Part shown: positions 38,275 through 47,066 of the stretch, piece by piece
Position numbering within the stretch: position 1 is the stretch's first letter
Layout of the letters: each line of letters begins with the position of its first letter
NCBI GenBank assembly: GCA_938743325.2
Contig: OW568890.1
Location: forward strand, 248,001-312,000
Reading direction: 5' to 3'
Length of the DNA stretch: 64,000 nt
Origin: Pycnococcus provasolii
Taxonomy: Eukaryota; Chlorophyta; Pseudoscourfieldiophyceae; Pseudoscourfieldiales; Pycnococcaceae
Translations under genes and position numbers: made by a program
The notes under the pieces: generated by a model
Seen by the model: the letters and a program-made list of their open reading frames with translations, nothing else
What the model was told of the DNA's origin: nothing
Databases searched by the model: none

Positions 38275-41200
38275 TTATATTTCATTGTGTATGTATGTAT
38301 GTGTGTGTGTGTGTGTGTGTGTTGTGTGTTGAATTGACGTGAGTGTAAATTTGTGGATTGAGCTGTGGGAAGTGATGAAAAGAAAAGCGAACCATGCCAC
38401 ATCAAAGCGCTTTAAGGCGTCTGGCTCTTCCATCATGGTGGGCTTCTTTCCACGTTCAAGCCAAAGTTCGTCGTATATGAAGGGATGTCGGTATCTGAGC
38501 ATTTCTTCCACAATGCTGTCAAAATCTACATCTTCACCACCATCAAATCCGCAAAAGAAACCTCCTCCCTGATGCGTTGGATCAAGTTGAGTCTCAAATG
38601 CTTCCACAAGCAGCGATGGATCTGCAGTCGTCGCTCCATTTTGTTCCGCATTCGCGCTCTCATGTGGCCATTCATAGCGCTCTTCCCAGGGAGCCGGTAC
38701 ATCTTCGAGAGTTAGCTGTACTACTGTTGCGTGTTCGAATTTCGAGAGCAGTTTACGAAACCCGCTCGAGGTCAAACCGCCGCAGATTTTCGCGTCATAA
38801 ACACGGCCATCCTTAGGAACATCGGGCGCGCAAGGCCCTATTCCATTCTTCGCAAGTGGCCGTTGCACCAGGATGTGCACAATGCCGCGACCAGTAGCAG
38901 CCTCCACTTCTTTCGAAGGAGCAAATCCAAGTCCTGATGCGCCTGGGCGCAGGTTTAGCCGTCGGATGTTTCTGTGGAAACGAGGAAGGTCGGTGAGATG
39001 ATCCATTGGGCAAGCGTACGGTAGAGGCATTGACGGTACCACACGACCAGAGTGTAGCTCTTTCCAGATATTCTCCACGAAGCAATGGAGCGGCGGAAGT
39101 CCGAGCGTGCGATTAACACTAAATGCAAGAGCCAAGGTGTCTCTAAGAGCAGAGCGCATGCGCCGATCCTCCGCGAAATGCATACGTAGCGCGACACGGC
39201 TATCGATATCAGTAGGCAGTACTGGCGGCGGAGAAGGGGGCGTAAGCGTAATATACCGTTGATCTGATATGTTGAGCACACCGTCTTCCTTCTCCACCCC
39301 ATCGGTAAATTGCTCCCAAAGACCACTTTCGATCAGACGCTGGCGCTTACCAAATGCAAACTCAGGATCGTCGCCATATTGGTACGTGCAGTGCACGTTA
39401 ACCGGCGGCTCGAGCGACGGATCAGATCTTCGCACGTCATCGAGGTGCTGCACGAAGAGTGTATGACCGTTCAAGAACACGTCGATGGGAAGCGTAGACA
39501 TCGTCAGGCTACAATTTGCTGCATGGAAGAGCGGGCGGCTGCGTGCGAGACGCATATCACCGTGATGCGAGTTGGCAATAAAGGCTGACTCATCAGGCGA
39601 TCTTGCATCGTTAGCTCGACGCTCGAGCAGAAATGGGAGATCCTCTTCAATAACGGGTGGAAACCATGTATGCTCGCCCGAGCGCACACAACCTGGTAAT
39701 GCGGCATTCTTGCTGAATTTTTGCTGACGGACGAGAAGATTGAAAGTGGGCTGGTCGCGCATCTGCGCATCCTGCGAATGAGCCACGAAATGATGCCAGA
39801 CCGCCGCGAAGCGTGCGGCACTCGGCCGGAGAAGCAGGGTGCCGGTATTATGGTTCGTATTTTGGCATCCTGTCGGATACCGTCGATCCTCTTCTATGTC
39901 GATGCAATCGGAAGACACAAGCACATCAGCAAATTGCAAATTGCCGGAATCAAAAAGATTTCGTGGGTCACTGAACCAAACAGTGTCAGAATCAGACACT
40001 ATGACCGCATGGCCATCTGTCAGTAGCGCTGCCAATGCCGCGGTTTTTACCGCGCTGTATCGTTTGAAAACCGGCGTTCCTGTCGAAAAGTAGCTGCCAT
40101 CGTGCGACGAACTGTGAGCCTCTAGCGCGGAATGAAAATCAGACCAGCTATTGTCCTCTTCACCTCCGGCTTGAGCTTGATTGCGTAGGTGTATTGCCGC
40201 CAAGTCACTGGCACGGCGTGCACGGCACCGCAATGGGCCAGCACATAGCGAGAGCGTCTTGTCGTCAAGAGCAAGGACAAGCACTGCATCCTCAATACCA
40301 GCACGCCGAACAGACGCTAGCCAGTTTCGGAGGAATGGCTCCATGGAGGACGTTGCGAACGTGACCATGAGATATCCGCTATTTCTTGGTAGTCCACTGA
40401 GCACACCCTCGGATCCTACCACTGATTTCTTCACGCTAGATTTAGTGGAGCCTAACTCTGTATCAAATCCTACTGGCCATGCCTCTGCAGGGCGGCCATA
40501 TAAGGTCGAACGCGATCTATGGCGTGCTCCATTGTGCAGCCGTCTTGCGACTTCTTGCCCTTTCTCATTATCGGCGCACGTCTCAAGATCATGAGGGCCA
40601 AGATTGAAAATATTGCGCTCCTTCGGGTAACCTGAGCAGTTGAATTGGCGCACAATTTCGAGGTATGCATCGTCGCCTTTCTCCCTAGCCATTGACGCTA
40701 TTTCCTCCATCCACCGATTGCGCTCAGCGCTGCAGAATTGAAGGCGCACTTGAAATGCTTTAGCAAGACGAGCCTTCATACTTGCACCGGCATCGCCGAG
40801 CCGCGCGCGATCATTGTTCGGAATTGTGGCTAGGAATCGACCCTCGTCCGCGCGACCACTCCAAGGCGATCGGAACGACTTCCTGTACCAGCACGGCGCC
40901 AGTCTAAGCAGATGTGATGCTGGCACGCGAAGAATGCGCTCGTTCGTCTCACGTGCGAGTGCCTCAGCGGCATCCTCGAACCGCGTCCCAAAGCGTATAA
41001 CGTGCCGATGACCGGGAGTGGACTGCGCAATCGGCCCGTCGTCACCTTCTTGGGCGTCTGATGCATCGTCATCTTCAACCTCGAGACGCGCAACGGAATC
41101 ACGTATCTCTTTCGATACGTACGGATGCGATAGAAAGGCGTGACTGCGGTACTCAAATCCTGCCTTCTCAAATAATGATGGTTCATAGGCATGGTCAAGC

Positions 41201-43242
41201 GGGCATCGGAAAGGCAATGCAATGTGATCGGATCCGACAATGTGGCAATCGGAGACAACCCACCAGTGGCGAAAACAAAAGCACCACATGGGTGGAAGCA
41301 CAACCGCGGCGTCCATCGCGGCGGCGAGCGCTAGAGCATTTCGAAGCACGGCGCGCGTCGCCTCCAACGCGGCCATGTGAGCCTCGGCTGGATCGCGGCT
41401 AGTGGCGCCTTCCCGGTCTCTAGCGCCCACGACGTGCGAAGGGTGCATGCACCGAGGCATGCCCAGGCGTGCCACCTCGAGCGCATCGACGGTACCGTAA
41501 GCATCTTCGAGCGTTCTGGTCGCGTCGTATGGTGGACCGATGGCGCCTCCTGGTGCCTCAGCTATCGCAGCATCGCGCGCGGCTGCCCAGAATGCACTCG
41601 GCACCTCGCCAGGCGAGCAGCCTGTGAGATTCCCTTTATCCGCCCACTTTCCTCCGCCTGCAAAAAGCGCAAGTACGGCGCGTCCGATCTCTGCCTCGAG
41701 GCCATGCACCTGCAGGAATCTCCGCGGCCTCGTGCCGTAGTACTCGCTGTGCTCGATGTCCCACAGCGCCTTCTCACGGAAGCGCTCGCGTTTGCCAAAT
41801 GCGTATTCCGGCGTGTCTCCGAAAGTGAAAGTTGCGTGTATAGCAACAGGCTCAACCCCAGTGGTGTTCGGTGTGTTTTCCACCCAGATTGAATGTCCAC
41901 CAGGGAAGGAGAGGTACGGAAGCACGCCAACTGTGATACGACCGTGCCACATCCAGAATGTCGGATAAATGCCATGCCGCATATGCGTCTCAATGGCTCG
42001 TTTCGTACTCTGCGGATATGCCACGCCTTGGACGAATGCATCGATGTCAACGCGAGGCTGACTGGTGGGATCACCGTGTACCAATCGCAGTGAACACCCG
42101 TTCGCATCCCCGCAGTCCGTGGGCACGTATGGCCATCTCGGAACTTGCGGCTCGACGCAGTTAGGCTGCTTGGAGCATGGAACTCCCACGGAGCTTCGAT
42201 ACATGCCCTTCACGATGCGATTGAACTCTTCCTGGTCCGTTCCACCTCCAACGTGCTGCTCGCCAAGGCGCAGCTCCCACTCGCTCAAAAATGCAACACT
42301 GCGCGGCGTAGCGCGAAAAAAGACCATGCCAACGTTGTGCTCGTGATCGACGAGGCCTGGATCGTTCGCAAGCCGAACGTTGGTCAGGTCGACGGACACG
42401 AGCATATCCGCGTCGTGAAGTTGCACAAATCTTGCACTTCGTTCCTTTTCAGCGTTATCGCGGCTCGGGGACGTGAGCACAAATGGCCACGGGTTGCCAA
42501 TCCACGCTATGTCCACGTCACTGAGCAGGACGTCGTAACCTGCTAGCAACAGCGCTCGCAGCATCATGGCACGCCAAGCGCCCATGCGACGCAACGGTTC
42601 AAGTTTTTGTCTGAAATACGTCACACCGGCGAGCGACTTGTTGACGATCTCCTCGCGGGTGCCAAAGTCCGACGCGCGGAGCACGCTGCCTTCCAGCTCT
42701 CTTTCGCGCATCGCGTCCGCCAGCTCGTCGTCGAGCGCAATGAGCACATGCCGCGACGCCAACGCGTTGTTCTTGCGCACATGCAAGGCCCAGTTGACAC
42801 CGAAGTCCTTCATGCCCTTGTTGCAAAACGCCACTAGGATCGCCGCTGGCGCGCACGGAAGTCGCGCGGACCACGACGATGGCAGAGGCGGCGTGGCCGA
42901 GGCGGCGTCGAACGCGCCGCCGTCTTTAGGCAAGGCGTCTCGAATTGCCGCTGCTCGATCGAGCGTGGAGGCGCACGAGCTGTTCGCACCTTGACTTTGC
43001 GTTTGTTCGTGCCCTGTGTGTCTTGCGTGCGCCGTCTGTGTGTGTGAGATTGGTGTGTATTGTTTGTGTCCGTGCGTGGGTCCATAGTTGAAGTTCTTTT
43101 CTGTTCGTGTATTGTGGTTATAGCTCGCAAGTCCCGCCTGTTTGGTGACAACGAGGTACACGCGAGGCGAGTACGCAATCACTACCAGCAACGCAAGCCA
43201 GCACAGTCGGCGGAACACCAAGGCGCGAGGACGCGACGACAT
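38275..43242 (-). CDS. Giant GT77-like glycosyltransferase with two catalytic units
   Basis: The frame runs from 43320; Met at 43242 (MSSRPRALVFRRLCWLALLVVIAY) gives a single signal anchor and is preferred. The product is about 1655 aa with two full GT77-like units. Unit 1 has VLLSDVDIAWIGNP (DxD near 42509-42520), HATFTFGDTPEYAFGKRERF and MWCFCFRHWW. Unit 2 has VIVSDSDTVWFSDP (DxD near 39982-39998), HCTYQYGDDPEFAFGKRQRL and CPMDHLTDLP. Both keep the metal-binding acidic residues, so both may be active. Golgi synthesis of wall or glycoprotein glycans is inferred. The annotated C-terminus runs through a (CA)n microsatellite and ends THTHTHTHTYIHNEI. It may be real but length-variable, or may hide a splice site. 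Confidence 0.85.
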   Translation of the reverse strand: MSSRPRALVFRRLCWLALLVVIAYSPRVYLVVTKQAGLASYNHNTRTEKNFNYGPTHGHKQYTPISHTQTAHARHTGHEQTQSQGANSSCASTLDRAAAIRDALPKDGGAFDAASATPPLPSSWSARLPCAPAAILVAFCNKGMKDFGVNWALHVRKNNALASRHVLIALDDELADAMRERELEGSVLRASDFGTREEIVNKSLAGVTYFRQKLEPLRRMGAWRAMMLRALLLAGYDVLLSDVDIAWIGNPWPFVLTSPSRDNAEKERSARFVQLHDADMLVSVDLTNVRLANDPGLVDHEHNVGMVFFRATPRSVAFLSEWELRLGEQHVGGGTDQEEFNRIVKGMYRSSVGVPCSKQPNCVEPQVPRWPYVPTDCGDANGCSLRLVHGDPTSQPRVDIDAFVQGVAYPQSTKRAIETHMRHGIYPTFWMWHGRITVGVLPYLSFPGGHSIWVENTPNTTGVEPVAIHATFTFGDTPEYAFGKRERFREKALWDIEHSEYYGTRPRRFLQVHGLEAEIGRAVLALFAGGGKWADKGNLTGCSPGEVPSAFWAAARDAAIAEAPGGAIGPPYDATRTLEDAYGTVDALEVARLGMPRCMHPSHVVGARDREGATSRDPAEAHMAALEATRAVLRNALALAAAMDAAVVLPPMWCFCFRHWWVVSDCHIVGSDHIALPFRCPLDHAYEPSLFEKAGFEYRSHAFLSHPYVSKEIRDSVARLEVEDDDASDAQEGDDGPIAQSTPGHRHVIRFGTRFEDAAEALARETNERILRVPASHLLRLAPCWYRKSFRSPWSGRADEGRFLATIPNNDRARLGDAGASMKARLAKAFQVRLQFCSAERNRWMEEIASMAREKGDDAYLEIVRQFNCSGYPKERNIFNLGPHDLETCADNEKGQEVARRLHNGARHRSRSTLYGRPAEAWPVGFDTELGSTKSSVKKSVVGSEGVLSGLPRNSGYLMVTFATSSMEPFLRNWLASVRRAGIEDAVLVLALDDKTLSLCAGPLRCRARRASDLAAIHLRNQAQAGGEEDNSWSDFHSALEAHSSSHDGSYFSTGTPVFKRYSAVKTAALAALLTDGHAVIVSDSDTVWFSDPRNLFDSGNLQFADVLVSSDCIDIEEDRRYPTGCQNTNHNTGTLLLRPSAARFAAVWHHFVAHSQDAQMRDQPTFNLLVRQQKFSKNAALPGCVRSGEHTWFPPVIEEDLPFLLERRANDARSPDESAFIANSHHGDMRLARSRPLFHAANCSLTMSTLPIDVFLNGHTLFVQHLDDVRRSDPSLEPPVNVHCTYQYGDDPEFAFGKRQRLIESGLWEQFTDGVEKEDGVLNISDQRYITLTPPSPPPVLPTDIDSRVALRMHFAEDRRMRSALRDTLALAFSVNRTLGLPPLHCFVENIWKELHSGRVVPSMPLPYACPMDHLTDLPRFHRNIRRLNLRPGASGLGFAPSKEVEAATGRGIVHILVQRPLAKNGIGPCAPDVPKDGRVYDAKICGGLTSSGFRKLLSKFEHATVVQLTLEDVPAPWEERYEWPHESANAEQNGATTADPSLLVEAFETQLDPTHQGGGFFCGFDGGEDVDFDSIVEEMLRYRHPFIYDELWLERGKKPTMMEEPDALKRFDVAWFAFLFITSHSSIHKFTLTSIQHTTHTHTHTHTYIHNEI
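38297..38332. repeat. (TG)n microsatellite inside a coding 3' end
   Basis: About 30 bases of TG dinucleotides (CA on the coding strand) encode a Thr-His run at the C-terminus of the large GT77-like protein. Changes in repeat number would alter the frame and the stop codon used. Confidence 0.9.
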
Positions 43243-43328
43243 ACTCTTTACTGGAACATGTAAAGGGGAGGAGGATGTGAGGACCACTGGCCCAGCAAGT
43301 GGTGGGGAGAAGGCAAACAAACACGCAG

Positions 43329-43371
43329 TAACCCTAAACTTTAGGGGAGCCCTGTAAACCCTAACCCGAGA
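43329..43371. repeat. Telomere-like motifs in a divergent promoter
   Basis: AGTAACCCTAAACTTTAGGG forms an imperfect palindrome of CCCTAAA/TTTAGGG, followed by TAAACCCTAACCC. It sits in the 290-bp gap between the GT77-like (-) and thylakoid-protein (+) starts. Confidence 0.8.
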
Positions 43372-43530
43372 TCCGATGGGGGAAGAAATCCGAAAAGGAT
43401 AAAGTCAGATCTTTGGATTTTTTTCCTCCCAGGGTTCGGTTGGGAAATCACCGCCCCACTACCCCCACCCCCTTGATTTCTTGATCCCCCCTCCGTCCCA
43501 TCAGCTGCATAATATAGCATGCCTGTCGTG

Positions 43531-44223
43531 ATGATGTCTTCCTCCAAGCTTGGTATTCGTCCCGTTCAAGTTGGTTTGCGGGCTCGGGCTCCTGCTGCTC
43601 GTTCGTCTCGTGTGTTCTCCCCTTTGGCGTCGGCGAACTCCTCCTCCTCGTCTTCGCAGCAGTCTTGTGACGTTCAGGAGGTTGGGAAGGTTGGGAAGGG
43701 TTTCAGGAGGAATCATTCTGGTAATGGCAATGGTGCGGCACTCTCCATGGCGGCGGCCACGGTTCTCACGAGCCTCGCCATGCCTGAGGCGGCGCACGCG
43801 GGATGGGACGCGCTGCTCACGACAGACTACTGGGCGGCGTTCCTGCAGTGGCGCGTGAGTAGTCCGCTGCTCTTCATTGGAACGTTCATTGTTCCGAACG
43901 GCGGGCTCTTCCTGCTCTTTCAGTACATCCTCAACAAGAAGCGTGATAACTTCAAGGCGCAGCTCAGGGAAGCTGGCTGGGACACATTCCTGAAAGAGCG
44001 TGGAGTGGACATCGAAACACTAAATGACGTGAAGCAGCTTCGGTACTTCTGCCGTCTGCAGGAACGCAACCTGCTTGACGAGCAGAAGGTGAACGAGTTC
44101 GTCGAGTACCAGCGCAAGAAGATGGAATATTACAGCCCAGTCGTGGTGAACCAGTACAATAAGGCGAAGGCGGCGGAAGAGGAGAAAGAGGCGGAAGCGG
44201 AGAAAGAGGAGTCAGCGAACTAA
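43531..44223 (+). CDS. Thylakoid-targeted membrane protein, hypothetical
   Basis: Met at 43531/43534 (MMSSSKLGIRPVQVGLRAR) is preferred over 43519. The N-terminus is a two-part plastid signal: a Ser/Arg-rich transit peptide of about 60 residues, then a hydrophobic stretch (AALSMAAATVLTSLAMP) ending in EAAHAG, a likely thylakoid processing-peptidase site (AHA). The mature part, about 140 aa, has one or two hydrophobic segments (SPLLFIGTFIVPNGGLFLLFQ) and then a basic/acidic helical region (FCRLQERNLLDEQKVNEF). It ends in a Glu/Lys-rich tail. Photosynthetic-membrane location is well supported by the signal. The family is not recognised and no function is proposed. Confidence 0.82.
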   Translation: MMSSSKLGIRPVQVGLRARAPAARSSRVFSPLASANSSSSSSQQSCDVQEVGKVGKGFRRNHSGNGNGAALSMAAATVLTSLAMPEAAHAGWDALLTTDYWAAFLQWRVSSPLLFIGTFIVPNGGLFLLFQYILNKKRDNFKAQLREAGWDTFLKERGVDIETLNDVKQLRYFCRLQERNLLDEQKVNEFVEYQRKKMEYYSPVVVNQYNKAKAAEEEKEAEAEKEESAN

Positions 44224-44299
44224 ACGTGGGAGGAACGCTCGAGGTTTCTCGTATCTCGTAATGGCAAAAACAAATTCCACGAAAAGAAACAAAAAATAT

Positions 44300-46111
44300 T
44301 TACAACAGTGATATCACCTCCGGCTGGTCGCGAGGAGGTGGAAGGTCATCTGGTGGAGGTGGAGGTCCACGCAACTCGTCCATAAAGTCCTGCATCCCCT
44401 CGTACTGATCGAGCCCGTCCGGCACGTCCTCCTCTTCAGCGTTGTGGTCGAGAAAGTAATGGCGCACAGCCCGTGGGACGTCGATGCGCACGGTATCAGG
44501 CCGACACGAGCAAACCGACGCGTTGAGGGCATGGCGAAAGAGCCAATGACGAGTGGCAAAGTTCACAGCCTCCGCGGCATTGAAGCCGTGGTTGAATCCG
44601 CAGTGATATGCCGCGGCGTTGATCACCATGAGTTCGCCCTTCCGTTGCACAGCCGTTGCGAAGGGGATGTTCGCATCGTGAAGGCGTTCGTGAGGCTTGA
44701 ACAGCAGTTCCTTGTGGCGGTAGAAGCTACCGCAGTTCCTTTGCTCGTGGGGATACAGGCTCGCCAGCAGCCGCTCGAATTTCGCCCGGTGCTTTGGCGC
44801 AACAATGTACCAAGTCTTTGGTGCGCCGTCGTGAATGTAGTTGCACGAGAGTAGGTCGTAATCCTCCACGTGCCAAGCGAAGGCACTTTTATATGCTCCG
44901 TAGTACAGCATCGGCGTGGTGACGCCAGGAATCGCGCAATTCTCAGGGAGATAGCGACGGAGAAGGCAGCCTGGCATGAAATTCATGTTCCAGCCAAGCG
45001 GAACCGCGCAGTCGGAGGCTCGCGCGTCATCGTCACTGTCGAACAAGCTGAATGCAACGTCGGAGCCGTACAGAGGCAGTTGGTTGCTAGCCGCTTCCGC
45101 GGTTGTGGCAATGCTCTGCCAAAAGACGCGCTCGGCACGCTCAGCTTCACCCTTCAACTTCGCCGCTGCACTGTCTCCAGCACTTCCGTTGCCTCGAGTG
45201 CAGCGTGAATGCTGCTTTGGCATCGCCGCCTCATTCGCTAGAACTTTGAACTGCTTGAGAGACAACGCGCGCGATTCCTCGTTGATGAGTCTGTACAGCC
45301 CCTGGGAGCCAAGCACCCTCTGCGCGTTCGGCGACGGCAGACGAGCCGCGTCGATGATGTTGTCGAATCCGTGCTTGGCGATGCGTTTTCTTGCAGGGTG
45401 AAAAGACTCTGGCAGAACAATTTTCAGCGCCGCCCAATTGCTCTCCGCGTCGTCGCCTTCGTCGTCAGCCCCACGGAGGGAGCGAGCGCACCACTCGGCA
45501 TACTCGACGAGCGACTTTTCTCGCAAATCGCGCTCGCTTGGTCGGAATATCGGCACGTCCTCGTCGAGGCTGCATGGCCGTTCTTCCATGTTTGCAGCGT
45601 GTAACGCCTCGACATTCAAGGTTCGCTTGAGAGCTTTTAGTTCGCGAGGTACTGCGGGTGCTGGTGCTGGTGCTGCTAAAGATGATGACGACGCACCAGC
45701 AGCATCCACCACCACCGCTGACCGTGTTTCCTCAGCAGCGGCTGAGCGTTTCGTAGCTTTGTGCGCACGAATCATCGGTGGCACTCCTGAGGGTGGTGCT
45801 AGTGATGCCCCTTCCGCCGCGAAGGATGCGCGTGTTTCCCCAGGTGCTGCTGACCTGATTTTCGAAGACGCGGCTTTCTGCGCACGAATCATCGGTGGCA
45901 CAACTGAGGAGGGGGCAGTGGAGGAGGCACCCCTATTGCTGCTGCGCACCCTACGAGCTCCCCCCCCTCGGGTCACCCCCAGCAGGTTATTGAGTTCCGC
46001 CCTCGAGCGTCCTCCATACTTCTCCTCTAATCGAAGTAAGTCTTCGAACAAACCGCCAGGACGAGGCACAATAGGCACAGGCGCAGACCCACCTAACCCA
46101 GGCGCAGGCAT
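44300..46111 (-). CDS. JmjC-domain histone demethylase, KDM4/JMJD2-like
   Basis: A 603-aa product. The first 170 residues are Ser/Ala/Arg-rich and disordered, with two copies of a PPMIRAQKA/PPMIRAHKA motif. A JmjN segment follows (VPIFRPSERDLREKSLVEYAEW). The JmjC domain contains GVTTPMLYYGAYKSAFAWHV, then EDYDLLSCNYIHDGAPKTWY. The Fe(II)-binding His and Glu are in HVE (about 44863-44877), and the distal His is in YHCGFNHGFNAAEAVNFA (about 44560-44612). The Lys of KTWY fits the 2-oxoglutarate site. After the domain come Cys residues in CSCRPD, similar to the zinc site of KDM4. Such enzymes remove methyl groups from histone H3 Lys9/Lys36. No PHD or Tudor domain is present. Target site is inferred from family only. 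Confidence 0.9.
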   Translation of the reverse strand: MPAPGLGGSAPVPIVPRPGGLFEDLLRLEEKYGGRSRAELNNLLGVTRGGGARRVRSSNRGASSTAPSSVVPPMIRAQKAASSKIRSAAPGETRASFAAEGASLAPPSGVPPMIRAHKATKRSAAAEETRSAVVVDAAGASSSSLAAPAPAPAVPRELKALKRTLNVEALHAANMEERPCSLDEDVPIFRPSERDLREKSLVEYAEWCARSLRGADDEGDDAESNWAALKIVLPESFHPARKRIAKHGFDNIIDAARLPSPNAQRVLGSQGLYRLINEESRALSLKQFKVLANEAAMPKQHSRCTRGNGSAGDSAAAKLKGEAERAERVFWQSIATTAEAASNQLPLYGSDVAFSLFDSDDDARASDCAVPLGWNMNFMPGCLLRRYLPENCAIPGVTTPMLYYGAYKSAFAWHVEDYDLLSCNYIHDGAPKTWYIVAPKHRAKFERLLASLYPHEQRNCGSFYRHKELLFKPHERLHDANIPFATAVQRKGELMVINAAAYHCGFNHGFNAAEAVNFATRHWLFRHALNASVCSCRPDTVRIDVPRAVRHYFLDHNAEEEDVPDGLDQYEGMQDFMDELRGPPPPPDDLPPPRDQPEVISLL

Positions 46112-47066
46112 CGAGCAAGAAAAAAATACAAAAAAATAAAAGAAATGGACGGGCGTTGTCAGGATTCCGATTCCCCTCTGCCCTGACGTGGAGGCCTGCT
46201 TTGTCTCCGCTTGGTCGGGGAAGGACGACGGGACGGGACGGGACGGCAGCGCGTGTGCCCTCTTATTACATAACTCGACGAACTCTGCATTAGGGTTAGG
46301 GTTAGGGGGACTCTGTTAGGGTTAGGGCTAGGGTTAGGGTTACCTCGGTTAGGGCTAGGGTTAGGGTTACGAGGGGGTTCTCTTCCCACCTGGAGCAAGG
46401 GGAAATGCCCCCCTTGCCTGGAGGCTGTTCTCTGTTCGTGTTCTCAGAAAGCGCGCTCTTCTCGTCCTTCCTACTGTAGTATCTTACAGTACTACAGACA
46501 GGCGTTGTTCTGACCTGTGTTCCTTGTGTTGGTGTGAAATGGTGGTGAGGCCGAGACCAACCCTCTACATAGAGCCTCGACAACGTTAAACTAGTACTGT
46601 GGTTACCCTTGTTGTCTGTCGGCGCCTTCTGTCGGGTAGGCCAACAAAGGCGTCTATTCCATCATAGAACTAGCAAACAGCCGATGGTCGTTGTTTCTCT
46701 CCTCCTGCCGACTGCCTGGCCGATCACGCCGATCGATGGTCCCTTGGTCCCATGCTCGTCTTTGTTGTGGGGAAGGCGATCACCAAGGGCTTGGGCTTCG
46801 ACGAGTTCGATTCCTCGCACGAGCCACGAGGTACAAATGCGACTTGCTCACCTCCAGGTGGTGCTGTGAAAAAGACCAGGCACGAACCCAGCTAGACTCG
46901 TTGCGCCCTTTGCGCCGTCCTGTTCCGTCCTTTCGTGTGTCTCTCGCGCGACTACCCGGTAGACAACAATACAATACGGCAACAACAACAAACGCGCTGT
47001 GCGGCTGTGTGCTGTGCGCGCTCTTGACGGATAAATACGTATACACATACACACGCATAAGGTATT
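46112..47066. promoter_or_regulatory. Divergent promoter region with degenerate telomeric array
   Basis: This 0.95-kb gap between the JmjC (-) and 938-aa (+) genes carries TTAGGG-type units at 46290-46371. No protein gene is convincing. Confidence 0.6.
46290..46371. repeat. Interstitial TTAGGG-type array
   Basis: About ten TTAGGG or variant TAGGGC units are interrupted by ACTCTG and ACCTCG spacers. This is the longest of the telomere-like blocks in the window. It is degenerate, so it is not a chromosome end. Confidence 0.9.

Noticed and set aside
46290-46371. Telomere-like array as a true chromosome end
   Set aside because: It is degenerate, short and has genes on both sides, so it is interstitial.
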